A DNA stretch of 64,000 nt from Limanda limanda (lineage: Eukaryota; Chordata; Actinopteri; Pleuronectiformes; Pleuronectidae). The position numbers and the translations under genes are program-made. Below the pieces are notes generated by a model. That model did not search any database and was not told where the DNA came from. It was given only the letters and a program-made list of their open reading frames with translations. Of the stretch, positions 25,051-39,160 are shown one piece after another. Each line of letters starts with the position of its first letter. Position 1 is the stretch's first letter. The DNA is taken from contig NC_083638.1 in NCBI RefSeq assembly GCF_963576545.1, forward strand, positions 30,155,900 through 30,219,899, in the 5' to 3' direction.

Positions 25051-27947
25051 TTATGCATTCATTCGGACAGCAATAATAACATCTATATTTTGAGCCGCTT
25101 TTCATCGTACAAACCCTATCCTAGTATAGTGAAAGCTATTCTCCATACAAAGTGAAGGGTTTGTAGCGTAAGAGGTTTGAGGGAATTGTTGCTAAAGCCT
25201 AAACAACAGCACTTTATACCCCAAGGTATTAGCTATCTATTTGTCATGCACAAGTGTAGCCATGGCAGACAGCAAATAAATCTCTTCATCCGCGTTGCTG
25301 TTATTCCGCTTCACATTTGATCTTGGAGGATGTGGTCACAGACAATCAAAATCATAATTAAGAATACAGAGCAGCTAGGGGGACATTTTAAAAATGGTTC
25401 TGAGGTGACCAGCGTTCATCTATTTATTTTTATAGGGGTCTCGGCGTGAGCAACAAACTTGATTTATGTCCCTCTGCTTTTAAGAGTGCAAGACCCAGAC
25501 ATTCAGAAATGAAGTGGAATGCTGCTAAGAATTTCAAATGCGCTTTTAATACATCCCCCTCATATTGACATTTAGGTGGGAATCCGTCTTTTTTATTTCT
25601 GTCATTCCTAGTACTGCAGCCATTGGTATATTTGTGTGTGTGTGTGTGCGTGTGCATGTGTGGCAACATTTATTTCCCCTCATCGTCTGTTCAGAGTGAG
25701 AGGAGAGGTGTGGGGAGGGTGGGAGTGTAATGGTAATCATTTTTTTGTGACTGCGCCCAGGGTCTGAAGTGGCTGTTGCAGAGGACTTTTAGATTGATCT
25801 TGCAGCATGCATGCACGAACGCACACTCAAACACACACACACACACATGCACCCTGAAGAAGATATGCTATATGGATCGCATTTATCCCCCTCTGCTTGC
25901 CCTCCCTCCATACCCCCATTTGATTAATGATCCAAATATGTGAATAAAAATATCAAAACAACTCGTCAAACCCAGGGGTTCCAGCAACTAAACCGCTTAA
26001 GGATGAAACTACAAACTAACGGGTGGAGCCTTTTTTTAAACATTGCTTTTCTTAATTTACCTTCAGTGATTAACTTATTTATTTGTCTACACAGAAAATG
26101 ATTACAGCTATATACAATATTAAGAGATCTAAGAAAATGACATTTTTATTCCGGGTTTTGCTCAGTGAGATGTGTATTACGGTATTATATTCTTTTATTT
26201 GGATGTGCCTATGTGTGTGTCAAGGTTTGTTAATGCATCTACACATGTGTACGTGAGGCACCCTGGAAGGCATATGGATACTTAACTCACAGCGGTGGCG
26301 TTATCAGCCTCCTCTAACACAGTAGACCACTAATTGACATTTTCATTAAAGGCAAATTTATGTTCCTATTTCTGTCTGCAATAATGACCATTTCCCAAGC
26401 AGTGCTATGGGCCCTGCTAATGGACATGGAATAAAAAGGCGGAAACTTGTTTAATTATGATGGCAAATGCTCTAATCCTCCTTCCCCTGTCAGTGAGAAG
26501 GAGGTGGAGCAGGTCTGTGTGTGATGGCTGGAGGTGGGAAATGATTGAGGCATGAGGAAAGATGACCGTGAACAGGCTGACATCACAAATCACACCCTCA
26601 ATTAACACATTTGATGAAGAGCTTAATTCAGAGGTAGATACACAATAGAAATTGTGAATTGTGAAAATAGAGCGGGATGTGCATTTAGAGAATGCATTGA
26701 ACACTGAGAAAGAATCCCCTGAAAAGAAAACTCTGTACGGCTCCCATAATCCAGATTTTAACACACAGTTTATTGTGACACAGTAGCTGTAGCAGTAGCA
26801 GGGACTGACCATCTGGAACAGCAACTAGTTGATCAGTCAGCTAGAGGACAGCAAGTCCAGCACAACAGACTCAAAGAGAGTTTATTTATATCACCAGCTG
26901 TACATTGAATGACTGGCATAGAACAGGTAGAGTCATAAGTTCATCATATCTCATGAGCTTATTTTTCTCCCTTTACTTAGGTATCTTATTTTAAAATAGG
27001 TTTGATAGGTTAGTGGGGAGATTAACATTGCTAACATATGAAAAAACGCTCAATTGTACTTCATCTATTGTAATTTAACTAATTTGACTATTTCTGTTTT
27101 GTTAACAATGTTTTTGTAACAAAAGGATGTCCAGAGATGGTTGTTGTAAAGTGAATGTGCATGAGCAGACCATCTGTGAGTGTAACAAGCAGAATGTAAT
27201 TGAAGGTGCATATGACCATTTAGTTTGTTTAGTGTATTTCACACAACATAAATGCAATATGTATCAATGAAATGTTAAAAATACGCATGGAGTGTGGTAA
27301 AAACTGCACTGTGCCATTTATTTCGGACTAGGTTTGGGTTGGTCAATGGCACTATTGCTTTCTGCTGCCTCAGTGGTTCCATTTAGATAATACGAATCAT
27401 GATGTCTATGTGACAGACTTAAACAGTATAATACACATTTTTTCAATTACTTTCAGCCACCTAGAAATACAGGACTGTTTAATAAAAGGGACATGACTAT
27501 TATCCTGCAAATAATAAATACTTACAACATAGTTGTGATTTTATTTCAAAGTGAATGTGTTAAATGATACAACCGACGCAAGAAAGACAGATAGTTACTG
27601 GTAAAAATGTTCGCAGTATGGAGCTTTGGTCTGTGTGTCCACCTGAGTTCAGTCACTGAATACCTGATCTGGGCCAAAAGTCTGTGTTATGCCTCGACTC
27701 TACGATGGAAATGTCAAAGCTCAAAAAGTCCAATAATTCCAGAGGAGGAGTCAATAGACGGCTGGAGCAGGTGCTCTGGGAATCTAATGATGTTGGATTA
27801 GCAATGGAGAAATTTCTAAACCGTGTTGGTCCATTTTACAATAGTTTTATCTTTTCTTTTTGTTAAATTGCATACCTATATTTAGTTTCAAAATGACTCA
27901 ATGGCTTAAACATAAAATGTTGTAGGAAAATACACATCGGAGGATAC
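25051..27947. other. non-coding DNA, nothing recognised
   Basis: No gene was seen. Short TG/CA runs are at about 25632-25662 and 25831-25848. A 135-codon minus frame at 26417-26824 lacks splice support and recognisable domains. Confidence 0.5.
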
Positions 27948-27983
27948 CTCTGATACTCAAGCAGATTTGCTTGAGTATCAGAG
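27948..27983. repeat. perfect 16-bp hairpin
   Basis: 'ctctgatactcaagca' (27948-27963) is followed by a 4-base loop 'gatt' and its exact reverse complement (27968-27983), then five Ts. The stem has no mismatch. In form it resembles a bacterial intrinsic terminator, but nothing else here is bacterial; a replication fold-back is more likely. The stem is too short for a microRNA precursor. Confidence 0.9.
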
Positions 27984-28204
27984 TTTTTAGAAACAACCTT
28001 GTGAATGACAACTTGTTGAACCAAAGTTTCACACTTACTTAGCATGTAATGGCACTCCCAAGGCTAAGTTGTCCCAGGTAAGGGGCGCGACTAACAGTGA
28101 TTAACAAAAAAACAGATAAAGCTGCAAAATAGAATTTGGGTAACCTCATCTGCAATAGGTATACCCTAGGCCAGGCATTGACCCATGGGGCTCAGTCAGG
28201 CCCA

Positions 28205-28845
28205 ACCCAGGACTTTGCTGGGGGTTGGCCTTTGCCACCAATTCTTTTAGTAATTTTCATGGACAGGATTTCAAGGTGCAGCCATGGTGATGAAAAGGTT
28301 TAGCTTGGGAACCTCAAAGGTGCATCCATGCTGTTTGCAGACCATGTAGTTCATCAAGCCATGACCTCCAGTAGAGCTGTTTGTCAGAGGCCATGTTTAT
28401 CTCCCGGAAAACAGTGGATTGCTCTCTCCTGGTATGGAGTGAGTTGCTGCCCTAATTGAAGAACTTTAAGTATCTTGTGGTTCACAATTGATTGGAAGAT
28501 GGACTGCAACATGGATAGGTGGGTGGGTGTGGCATCAGCAATTATGCAGGCATTGAACTGGACTGTTGTGATGAAGGACCTGAGACACAAGGCAAAGATT
28601 TGGTCAATCATTAGTCCGACACTCACCTATAGTAAATGGTCTATATTAATAAAGTGCTTTTCTAGTCTTGATGACCATTCAAAGTGTTTTACAGTACAAT
28701 ACAATCACCTCAGGACACTCACCTACGGTCACATGCTCTGGGTAATGATCGAGCAAAAGACTGAGATTGTGAAAAGGGACCAAAATGAGACTGATGACAG
28801 AAGCACACACATATATACAAGCTCAAGCAAATAATATCCGCTGCC
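28205..28845 (+). mobile_element. degenerate LINE (Rex1/Babar-like), RT C-terminal part
   Basis: The plus strand follows the second half of the ORF2 reverse transcriptase. A 'ttttcatggacaggattt' block comes first. Then a catalytic-box segment decodes as MLFADHVVHQA, where an active element has an FADD core, so the second catalytic Asp is lost. Next are VASAIMQALNWTVV and finally SPTLTYGHMLWVMIEQ, matching the conserved PTLTYGHELWVMTE type motif. The frame of the last motif is broken by a 96-base insertion (28630-28725). Internal stops elsewhere confirm it is dead. Family naming is tentative. Confidence 0.75.
28630..28713 (-). mobile_element. 5'-truncated SINE inserted in a LINE, with 12-bp TSD
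   Basis: The 84-base insert is the reverse complement of the SINE tail seen at 23470-23618 ('agtaaatggtctatatt', 'gcttttctagtcttgatgac', 'attcaaagtgttttaca'). It is flanked by perfect 12-base duplications 'gacactcaccta' at 28618-28629 and 28714-28725. Removing the insert and one duplication rejoins the interrupted LINE motif in frame. A 3'-anchored, head-less insertion with a target duplication is what LINE-driven retrotransposition produces. Confidence 0.9.
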
Positions 28846-29279
28846 TCTCTTGTTCTCAAACACTCTGGTTACCTGAAACTGCTTTCTCTCCCAACCCCCA
28901 GTCATTGGACAGGAAATGACAGAAGAAGTTGTTCAAAGCGTTGGGCGGGAGCTTCCAGGCATGAGGTAATGGCCAAGCTTTTTTTCCTTGAATATGAGTG
29001 ATCTGCGGTCTAATGGTCTCTGATGGAGATACATGACCATTGCCATGGCTCCAGGCGATATGTCAAAGTCTGCAATGTAACACCGGAAAGAGAAAACCTT
29101 TATTTGCAGAGTTATTCATGTATGTGTTGACAACATGAATATGTGCATGTGTGTGTATGTGACTGTAATTGAAGTTGAACCATCATGTTTAAGTGGTGGT
29201 GTTGGTTGTTCTTTTCATTATTGTATTGGAATGTTTCCTTTCCTGCCTTTGACTGCAGCTCTTGTGTGTGTGTGTGTGT
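28846..29279. other. non-coding DNA, nothing recognised
   Basis: No gene was seen between the two LINE relics. A short (TG)n run lies at about 29263-29279. Confidence 0.55.
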
Positions 29280-30735
29280 TAGAATTATTAAGCACTTGAA
29301 ATTTGGCCATGAAATGCTTCCCTGTAAAAATAGGTTTTGAGCAGTGATTTAAAAATCAGTAGTGAGTTGGCGAACCAAATCTCATCAGACATGGAGTTCC
29401 AGAGCCTCGGGGCCCTGACACACAAAGCCCAGTCACCTTGAGTAGCCGGCCTTGACCTAGGGACAGCCAACAGGGACAGGCTGGCAGATCTCAGGTAACG
29501 ACCGAGTCAAGAGCTGCTAAATGTATGTGGAGGCCAGCCCATGATGAGCTTAATAAGTTATTAAAATAATCTTAAAATCAATGCAAGGTTTGTTTTTGGT
29601 AAAATACAAGCAGCAGTTTTTCAAACAAGCTGCAAACGAGTCACTATGGTTTGGCTGAAGCATGTTAACAGGGCGTTGGAATAATCCAGGTGGGAGAAAT
29701 AAAGGCATATATTAGTTCGTCTAAGGCAGGGAGCCAATCTGATTTTAGAAATGTTTTGTTGGTGAAAGTAGCAGAATTGAATGATTTGATTCAAATTTGT
29801 TTTGAACTTCTGAATCAAAAGTGATACCTAGATTTTTAGCTGTAGTTTTAATATTGGCTGCCAGGGGACCAAGAAATGATAGAGTTTGCCAGCTAACTGG
29901 TTGGGACAGAAGATTCTTTTTTCTGTTTTGTTTGAATTTAACTAACCTTAATGGTGGATAGGCACTCTGTTAGGATACTCATGCGGCTGACATTGTCTGG
30001 GTTGACAGACAGGTAGAGTTTGAGTGTCATTGGCATAGGAATGATATCATCTCTGTCACGGGTATGGTGAGGACCCAAAAGCAGCACAGGCAGACGAGAT
30101 CTTAATCGGTAATGAACTTTATTATACACTGCAGTCTTTAACAGTTCTTTACAGTGGCAGGGTGAAAAGTCTTTGCTCCCAGTGATCTTCAGCGAGATCT
30201 GGAAAGGAGTGAGCCTGGTGTTGCTGACTGGAGGCAAAGTCAACAGCAGGAGGATTACCTAGATGGCCGACAGGTCCAGTGGTGAGCTGTGTAGCCACAG
30301 AGCCGAGCAGGTGCGTGTCCAGGAGGGGTTAGGCGAAACTTGTGGTCGAAGACAGAAGGCTGAGGTAATATCCAGGGCAGAGACAAGGCAGGCAGGTCGG
30401 CAACAGGTGATCAGTCCGAGGAAAGAAACGCTGGAGGTCAGGCATAACACAAGACAATCTGGCACTGAAGCAGAGACAGGAGCAGGCTTAAATGCAGCCA
30501 GGGCTGTCACAGGTGTGGAGAGTTGGCCTGATGAGGAGGCGTGGCTAACAGGTAGAGTGGAGCAGAGACAGAGGAGTGGAAAAATACCAGCAGACAGGAG
30601 ATGAGCAGACTGTGACAATCTCCCATTGAAGTTGCTGACCTAATGGAAGAATGTATAGCGAAAATAGAAAGGTACCAATAATTGAACCTGGTGGCACTCT
30701 GCACATCAGTGGCTGAGGAAGATAGGACCAAACTA
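29280..30735 (-). mobile_element. degenerate LINE (L2/Maui-like) 3' half, interrupted
   Basis: Read on the minus strand from 30735 to 29280: a region near the RT catalytic site (ISIFAIHS-like text, then LKLYLSVNPDNVS, aligning to the YADDTQLYLS motif with the catalytic residues lost), then SHLDYSNALLTCFS and TRLQLV (family: SRLDYCNALL.G ... LQLVQNAAARVLT). The C-terminal signature AVPRSRPATQGDWALCVRAP and PRLWNSMSDEI ... FKSLLKTYFYREAF follows (family: PRLWNSLP ... FKS.LKT.LF..AF). Stops and frameshifts are many. A 564-bp DNA element splits it at 30054-30617. Confidence 0.8.
30054..30617. mobile_element. non-autonomous DNA transposon nested in the LINE
   Basis: The element begins 'tgtcacgg' (30054-30061) and ends 'ctgtgaca' (30610-30617); the ends are inverted repeats with one mismatch in eight. 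It is bracketed by the 5-base direct repeat 'atctc' at 30049-30053 and 30618-30622. When it is removed, the flanking LINE text continues without a gap ('atatcatctc' joined to 'ccattgaag'). The interior lacks a transposase; the 113-119-codon frames in it are overlapping and featureless. The tgtcacgg...ccaaaagcag start and 'aactttatta' segment recall a widespread fish element family, whose superfamily I do not assign. Confidence 0.8.
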
Positions 30736-33208
<2,473 letters not shown>

Positions 33209-33496
33209 AAAAGTTAATTATTAAACCAATTGGGTAAAATTGATATAGACACATTTGTTCATTAAAAGAGTCGGGGAAATAATAAATGCTTTTAGGTACT
33301 TAAAAAGACAACACTTATTTTATGTTATTTAAACATTTGTAAATAACAGACAAACTAAATAAAAACAAAATAAAATGACTTACAGCATTCATGAAAATGA
33401 GGTGTATCAATGTTAATTCGAGCAAAACTATGTTTTTTTCTGTTGGACGGCTTATGGGTCCACATATGACCCATCGTCAGTTTGTATGTGTTCAGT

Positions 33497-33705
33497 TACA
33501 CGCAGTGTCTGTTGCACGTCTGTCCATCCTGGAGAGGGATCCCTCACATCTGACACTTTTTTCCTGTTAAAAGTCGCTTTTGGTAGTTTTTACTCACTGT
33601 CACTAACTCAGGGTTACGAGCAGAGGAAGTCCCATGGGACAGCCTGCATGTTTAGCCCTATATGAGGCAAAATGTGATTTGTGATGTGAACTGTACAAAA
33701 AATCT
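33497..33705 (+). repeat. fish LINE-type 3'-end repeat
   Basis: The text 'tctgtccatcctggagaggg' followed by 'atccctcacatctga', 'cctgttaaaagtcgctttt', and 'gaggcaaaatgtgatttgtg' follows a teleost repeat I recognise as the 3' end of a non-LTR family. No coding part is attached. The family name is uncertain. Confidence 0.55.
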
Positions 33706-35679
33706 GGTTGATTGATTGAAACATTTTTGACCATTAAAAACAAGTTTATAAATGAATGAATGGAAAATTTAATTATTTCTATAAATACAAATGTAAGATA
33801 TAGAAAATCAGTTGTGCTTTAAATGTCTAATAACAAAGTGAGGCATCCATTCTGATTTCAGAAATAAACTGATGCATATTGAGTAATATTAAACACTGTT
33901 GTCATTGTTCTTTGAGGTTGTTTCTACTGCAAGTAACATGCATTGAAGGAGTCACTGTTGTTTCTGCTTGTCTCAGCTCTTAATAGGAAAACAGATATTG
34001 GAAATTAGTATGATTCTAGAGACAAATATAACAAAAAAATGTTCTTCTCTTTATTGCTGTCGGATGGAGGCATCAGGACGCCCGACTCATTTATCTCACT
34101 TTATAAGAATTAGCCGGTTTCATGCCATTTACCTTATTTCTGTAGCCACAATTATCCATAAATTAATAAAAGCTGACTGGTTATTACAAGGAGAAAGAGG
34201 GAGAGAAAGAGGGAGAGAGAGGGAATATGTAGAGCTGGTCAGTGAACAATCTCCGGATAATTAACAGGAAGATAAACAAAACATAAATTTGTATATTGCA
34301 TTTATTTGGACTACCACTCAAATATGTGTGAGCCACGATATTTTAATTAAAAGATAAATCTATGTGACATGCAGCGTCCCAGTTAATTATTCAGTGCTGT
34401 ACAATAAAAACAATACCCATTAAATATGCCACACACTCTATTTCTCTATTAACAGTAAAAAGTGCTCATCCTGGGAACAACATTTCAAATCCAGCGGCTG
34501 CTTTGGCTTTTTCCCTGTTTTTGTCCTTTCATAGGTTGTTTTTTTCTCCACAGTTTATCTCGCTTTGCATTTACATTGCCCCTCACACCTCACACTTGCA
34601 AGGCATTTCATATGAACATTCACCTCTTTTGAAATGCATGCATATCCATTTCAAATTGAAATCTTTACACAGCAAAAATACACAACAGAATTTAATTTTT
34701 ATATTTTAAATCTCTAGGTTACACTTTCAACATTTCTGTGTGTGCTGAATTGCTTCTTGTAAAGCAAACAAAGATGCACTGACACTTGAAAAGATGACCA
34801 AACTGATGGGAAAAAGAAAAACACATTTTTAAGTGTTTGACAATTGCACAATATGACACATTGATTTCATGGTGGCTGCGGATATATTTCATGCATTTTG
34901 TTAATATATTGCAACAGTTGCAGAGTATTCTGGAAATCGTTTTTTAAGTTTGCTCATCTTAAAAACACAAGTTCTCCTGCGGTTTTAAATGTGAGTTAAC
35001 TGAGCATTTAGTTTGTTGAATATCATTCATAGTTTTTGATTTTAAGTTTCTCAGTTAGAAAGAGTAAGTTCTTCATTTGATATCCAAAACATACAACTGC
35101 AGCTGTTCATGAAATGAGTTTCAATTCAGCTGTTTTGTCACTGCATTTACACCTATTTGCATCAGGATTAATAATTGTATATTAATGCAAATGCTATACA
35201 TTTTGGGGCAAAACAGTGAAATTTGTTGTACTGATAGAAGGTTCACCTGACTACGACCAATGGAAGCACATAAATGCTGACAGAAATTACATGACTTAAA
35301 GGTCACTCAAGCTTCCAGAAGAGAAACAAATAATTGCCAGACGAAAACATGAGGAGACAACAACCCTATTAACAAACTCATGGTTTTCCTTTCTTTGAGG
35401 TTACAGTAACTTTGGTGATCCTTCGCTGGACCAAGAACATGACAAATGAATGACATTCCCTTTCTCCACCTGTGGTGACAGGTTTGTGTCTGCCACTGGA
35501 GTTTAAATATTATAACTTGGGCAAAAAAGTAGCATGACACAATGTAGTGAAGGCCCATCAACGTTGATAGTGAAACTGACTGGGCCGAGATCAGATCCTG
35601 GCACCGACCTGGGCTAACAGCATCAAATTCCGGCTCAGGTTGTGCTTGAAACAACATTTATCCTGAACCAGCTCCTTGT
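33706..35679. other. non-coding DNA, possible regulatory block
   Basis: No gene was seen. Around 34268-34440 the sequence is AT-rich with 'tttttaattaaaag'-type and 'agttaattattcagtg' homeodomain cores and few repeats, which is enhancer-like texture only. A purine-rich (GAGA) tract is at about 34190-34225. Confidence 0.4.
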
Positions 35680-35694
35680 CCTAACCCTAACCCT
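35680..35694. repeat. short telomere-like (CCCTAA) run
   Basis: About two and a half CCCTAA units. Too short to be a relic telomere; probably part of a CTAACC-type dispersed fish repeat. Confidence 0.6.
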
Positions 35695-35915
35695 TAGCTG
35701 GTGAAATTCCAAAAGGTTTGTACTCTCTCGGGTGGAATTGTGGTCTTGTGGCTTCTTAACAATGCGTCAGGTGGAGTAACTTCAGCCAGGACTTCCAATC
35801 TCCTCTCTTCTACAGGCTTCCCCCAGTGTTCCCACAACAGGTCCACAGCAGCAGCTGTAGTCACTTCAGTCAGTGGTCCGCCTCTCCTCTTGTCCAGAGG
35901 AAAACAGGCGATTGT

Positions 35916-35960
35916 GTTTATTCCTGTTTCTCACGCGAATCAATAGTAACAGGAATAAAC
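35916..35960. repeat. 13-bp perfect inverted repeat, 19-base loop
   Basis: 'gtttattcctgtt' (35916-35928) is matched exactly by 'aacaggaataaac' (35948-35960). Confidence 0.85.
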
Positions 35961-38581
35961 CTAAATTATCCTGCAGCAAGAACTGCACTAATCACGCAAC
36001 AAGAACATTTCCATCACTTTTGTTGTGGACACAGTAAGTATTTAAAAGCAAACTTAATCATATAAAATGTCATACTTACACATTAAGACACAATTAGTCA
36101 CAGCAGTCACCTCACAGCCATAATGGCTCCTCTTCCTCAGTGGAGTAGATGAGCTGGATGCTGTGAAGGGATCCAGACATTTAGACAGTGTTTCCCAGTG
36201 GTAGTGGTTTTATTGCAGGAAAAAATCTAAAGACTGGATAAATCTTCAAATTGGCTTCAAAGTACATCAGAGCTTGTAGAATGCAAAAATGAGAAAACAG
36301 TCAAATGTTTGACACATGTCTTTAATGAAAGATTTCGTCTTCTGTTAAACAGATATGCAGTAATAAATAATCACTGAGGATATTGTTCTTTTAAATACAA
36401 AGCTATATACTGTTAAAATGAGTATGTATGCAATAAAACCCCTCCCCTAACTTTTCTTTCCATAGGCTATAGACATCTTCTTCATATAGGAATGTGGACA
36501 ATATTTGGACACACGTTGCATACTACATAATCCACTGCAGGCTACAATCAATGGGCATGGTTACTTTTTTCCCTTTTTTTGAGCACCAGTGATTATAATT
36601 GAGAAAACTGAATGTCCTACTTCAATATGAAGCTTGACGGGGATCAAACAGAATGGGGACAATGGAATGGATTATTTTGGGATTACAGCAGGGGGGGAAA
36701 TGGCAATACGTTCTGAGGGATGGACAAAGAGTACAAGTCGCAGAGGAAAGACAACAAATGGCGTTCTCCAGTGTTGAAACTAAAATATATGTCTTGCCTC
36801 ATCTGAAGGAGATGATGAAAACATACAGATTCACATGCTTTACTAAGCTGGAAAAGCCAGGATACTGGTGCCAAACAAAATGGAATTTGTATTTTTTCTG
36901 AAAACTTTTCTTCCCCAGGTTTAGTTTTTTACTGATATATATGTAAATGTTCACTTCACATATACACACACACGCGTGAACATGTCCAGAAAAAGAAAGC
37001 CACAGCCAACAAGAATAAAGTAGTACATTGAAATCTATAGCTTATACTACATTAGGTTATCTGGATTTCTCAGGGTGATTTGGGTAAAGACCCTACACAC
37101 TCAGTTAAGGCAGTGAGAACTATTGTCATGTTAGCTACTTAAAAACAACAACAAAAATGACTGCAAATACTGTTGTTTTCTGTCAGGTCAAAACTGTTTA
37201 AGTTGTAGTGACACAATTAAAACCATAATTGTAGCAGTCCAACAAAATACTGAACACACTCTATCAACCTTGTGCACTTACTTGTCTCTTTTTCTTCTTC
37301 TCTCCCCTCTTTCCAACCTACACTTCTGCTCACCCTCTTTCCCTCTACTTCCCCTCCTTTAATGCAGGAGGATTTTATTTCTGACCCTGTTGTTGTTGTT
37401 GTTGATGTGTGTGTTTGTGTGTGAGTGTACATTGTGTTGCACTCCCTCTGGCAGAGCTGTGCCACTAAGGCCCCAATGGGCTTTAAGCGTTTAGCCCTCC
37501 CCTCTGCTGCATGTGTGTTTGTGTGGGAAGATATTGACTTTCCTAAAGTACGGATCATTTCTCTTTATCAGAAAAACATTAACAACACCCAGCCCCCCCG
37601 ACCCACTGCCACCAACACAACACAAAGTCCCATTCTTTCTCATTCTCCCAGCCCAGTAGCTAACAGCTGTACAATCAACATTGATATTATTCTGCCCTTA
37701 AAACAGTCAAGCGTGATTTTACGATATCAAACATTCTTTTTTTTCAATGTTTTATGTTACTTTTCTGCCCTCAGGAAGAAAACCCATATGATTAAAGTAA
37801 AACCCTTCCATACACAGAAAAAAGAACGGTTCCTTTGAAACTAAACACACAACCTTTGTAATATAGATAGGCAGTATAAGAGAGACATAAGTCAGGGTAA
37901 AGTGAATGATTATCAAATTTTACATCATGTCCAAACATGTGTTGCAGCTTTTTGAGACCCGGAGATGAATCCTTTTTTTTTTCTGCCTTGATGCCACGAT
38001 GTCTCTGTCAAACTCTTCATGAGAGATCTTTTAGTTCAGAGGCCACACACCTATCTACTGTACATGTACAGATGCAGCTGCTTATATCCCATCTTTCCTT
38101 CTAAAGCACATGTAGAAAAATCCCCTGCAGCAAAGTCCAGCTCCTTTGATGTGCAAAACGCTCATCTGTCATCATGAAGGGGCTCAAGCTAAAGCACAAT
38201 CAGCTCCAGCTCCCCGTCCTTCTCCCATGTGGAGCCTGTAAGGTGACGTCCAGACATTGACGTTGCCAAAACCAGAGCAGAACGAGCCTTAACGTTGGCT
38301 AATGGACGCTTGAAATATGCCGCTGATTGATTTGTGTTGTATTTCCCAGGCCATTCTACTGGAGGCTCATATTCGAAAGAGTGAGAGTGAAAGGAAGGAT
38401 GGAGAAGAGGAGGGAAGTGACTCGAAGGGGCTCCGGCCAGCTGGTAGGACTCAACTTGACCTCCTGGCGTACCGTCCAGTGTTGGGTTACCACTGTGTGT
38501 GTGTGTGTTTGTGTGTGTTGTTGAATTGATTTCCTCTGCGATGGCAGCCCCAGTCAAGCTGGCACCATTGCCTCCCCCCTC
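35961..38581. other. non-coding DNA with open frames of no clear meaning
   Basis: No supported gene. A (TTG)n run lies at about 37389-37404 and a (TG)n run at 38494-38519. A 149-codon minus frame (38189-38638) and a splice-like plus segment (38350-38442) overlap each other, and neither shows a known domain. Confidence 0.4.
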
Positions 38582-38610
38582 CACACACAAACACACACAC
38601 ACACACACAC
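38582..38610. repeat. (AC)n microsatellite
   Basis: About 29 bases of AC with one AAAC interruption. Confidence 0.9.
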
Positions 38611-38852
38611 TATCGCAGCCACTGACCCTGCAACACAAACACTCATAAAGTGCTCATCACTCGCACTGGGGAAATGGCAGCCGCTGGTGTTATGTTCTAG
38701 GCTGGCCATCATCCATACTGTCACTGTTCGGCTAATCGTTCACATGGATCATTTTTCCGATACTAACATTATTTTCAGAGAAAAGTCTCCAATGAGACTT
38801 CACTCTCGCTTCATGGTGTCCCTCCTCTATGATTTGTCTTAAAAGATTCCGT

Positions 38853-39160
38853 TAAAGGGCCCATATTAGTCAAATACATTTTCTGGGCTTTTTCAATCTG
38901 TAATGACTTGAAGGGGTCAGTAGGGAGCTTTAATGTATGAAAACAGTCACTCCATTCTAAGAAATATGTTATTGAAACGTTTTGTTTCGTACTTCCTCCC
39001 CCGTATGATGTCATATTGGTTCGCACTCGTCTTCTACCCAGCACCTGCTGGTCCAGCCTCTGAACCCACCACCTGCTGTGTTTACAGCCAGAGAGAGTCA
39101 ATGCGACCAGTGATAGGCCTGGTCGTGTGTCTCTCAAAGTGCTCACAGCCAATCAGAGTC
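38853..39160 (+). mobile_element. probable MITE-like fish repeat
   Basis: It begins 'ttaaagggcccatattagtc', then 'cattttctgggctttttca' and 'aatgacttgaaggggtcag'. The start matches a common fish non-autonomous DNA-transposon family ('ttaaagggcccatatta...'). The right end and terminal inverted repeats were not located, so the end coordinate is approximate. Confidence 0.45.

Noticed and set aside
26417..26824. 135-codon minus-strand frame
   Set aside because: No recognised motif, no splice signals, hydrophobic/serine-rich text typical of chance frames in AT-rich DNA.
27948..27988. bacterial-type intrinsic terminator
   Set aside because: The stem-loop plus T run fits in form, but the window is vertebrate DNA and no gene ends there.
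30259..30618. 119- and 113-codon overlapping frames on both strands
   Set aside because: They lie inside the non-autonomous DNA transposon and have no transposase motifs; both strands are open because the DNA is purine-rich.
35680..35694. interstitial telomere
   Set aside because: Only about two and a half units; fish genomes carry many CTAACC-type dispersed repeats.
37425..37838. 137-codon plus-strand frame
   Set aside because: Composition-driven, no domain, no plausible start context or splice borders.
38189..38638. 149-codon open frame on the minus strand
   Set aside because: The first third is translated CA repeat. The rest shows no domain, and an equally open frame with splice-like borders (38350-38442) runs on the other strand, so neither has independent support.
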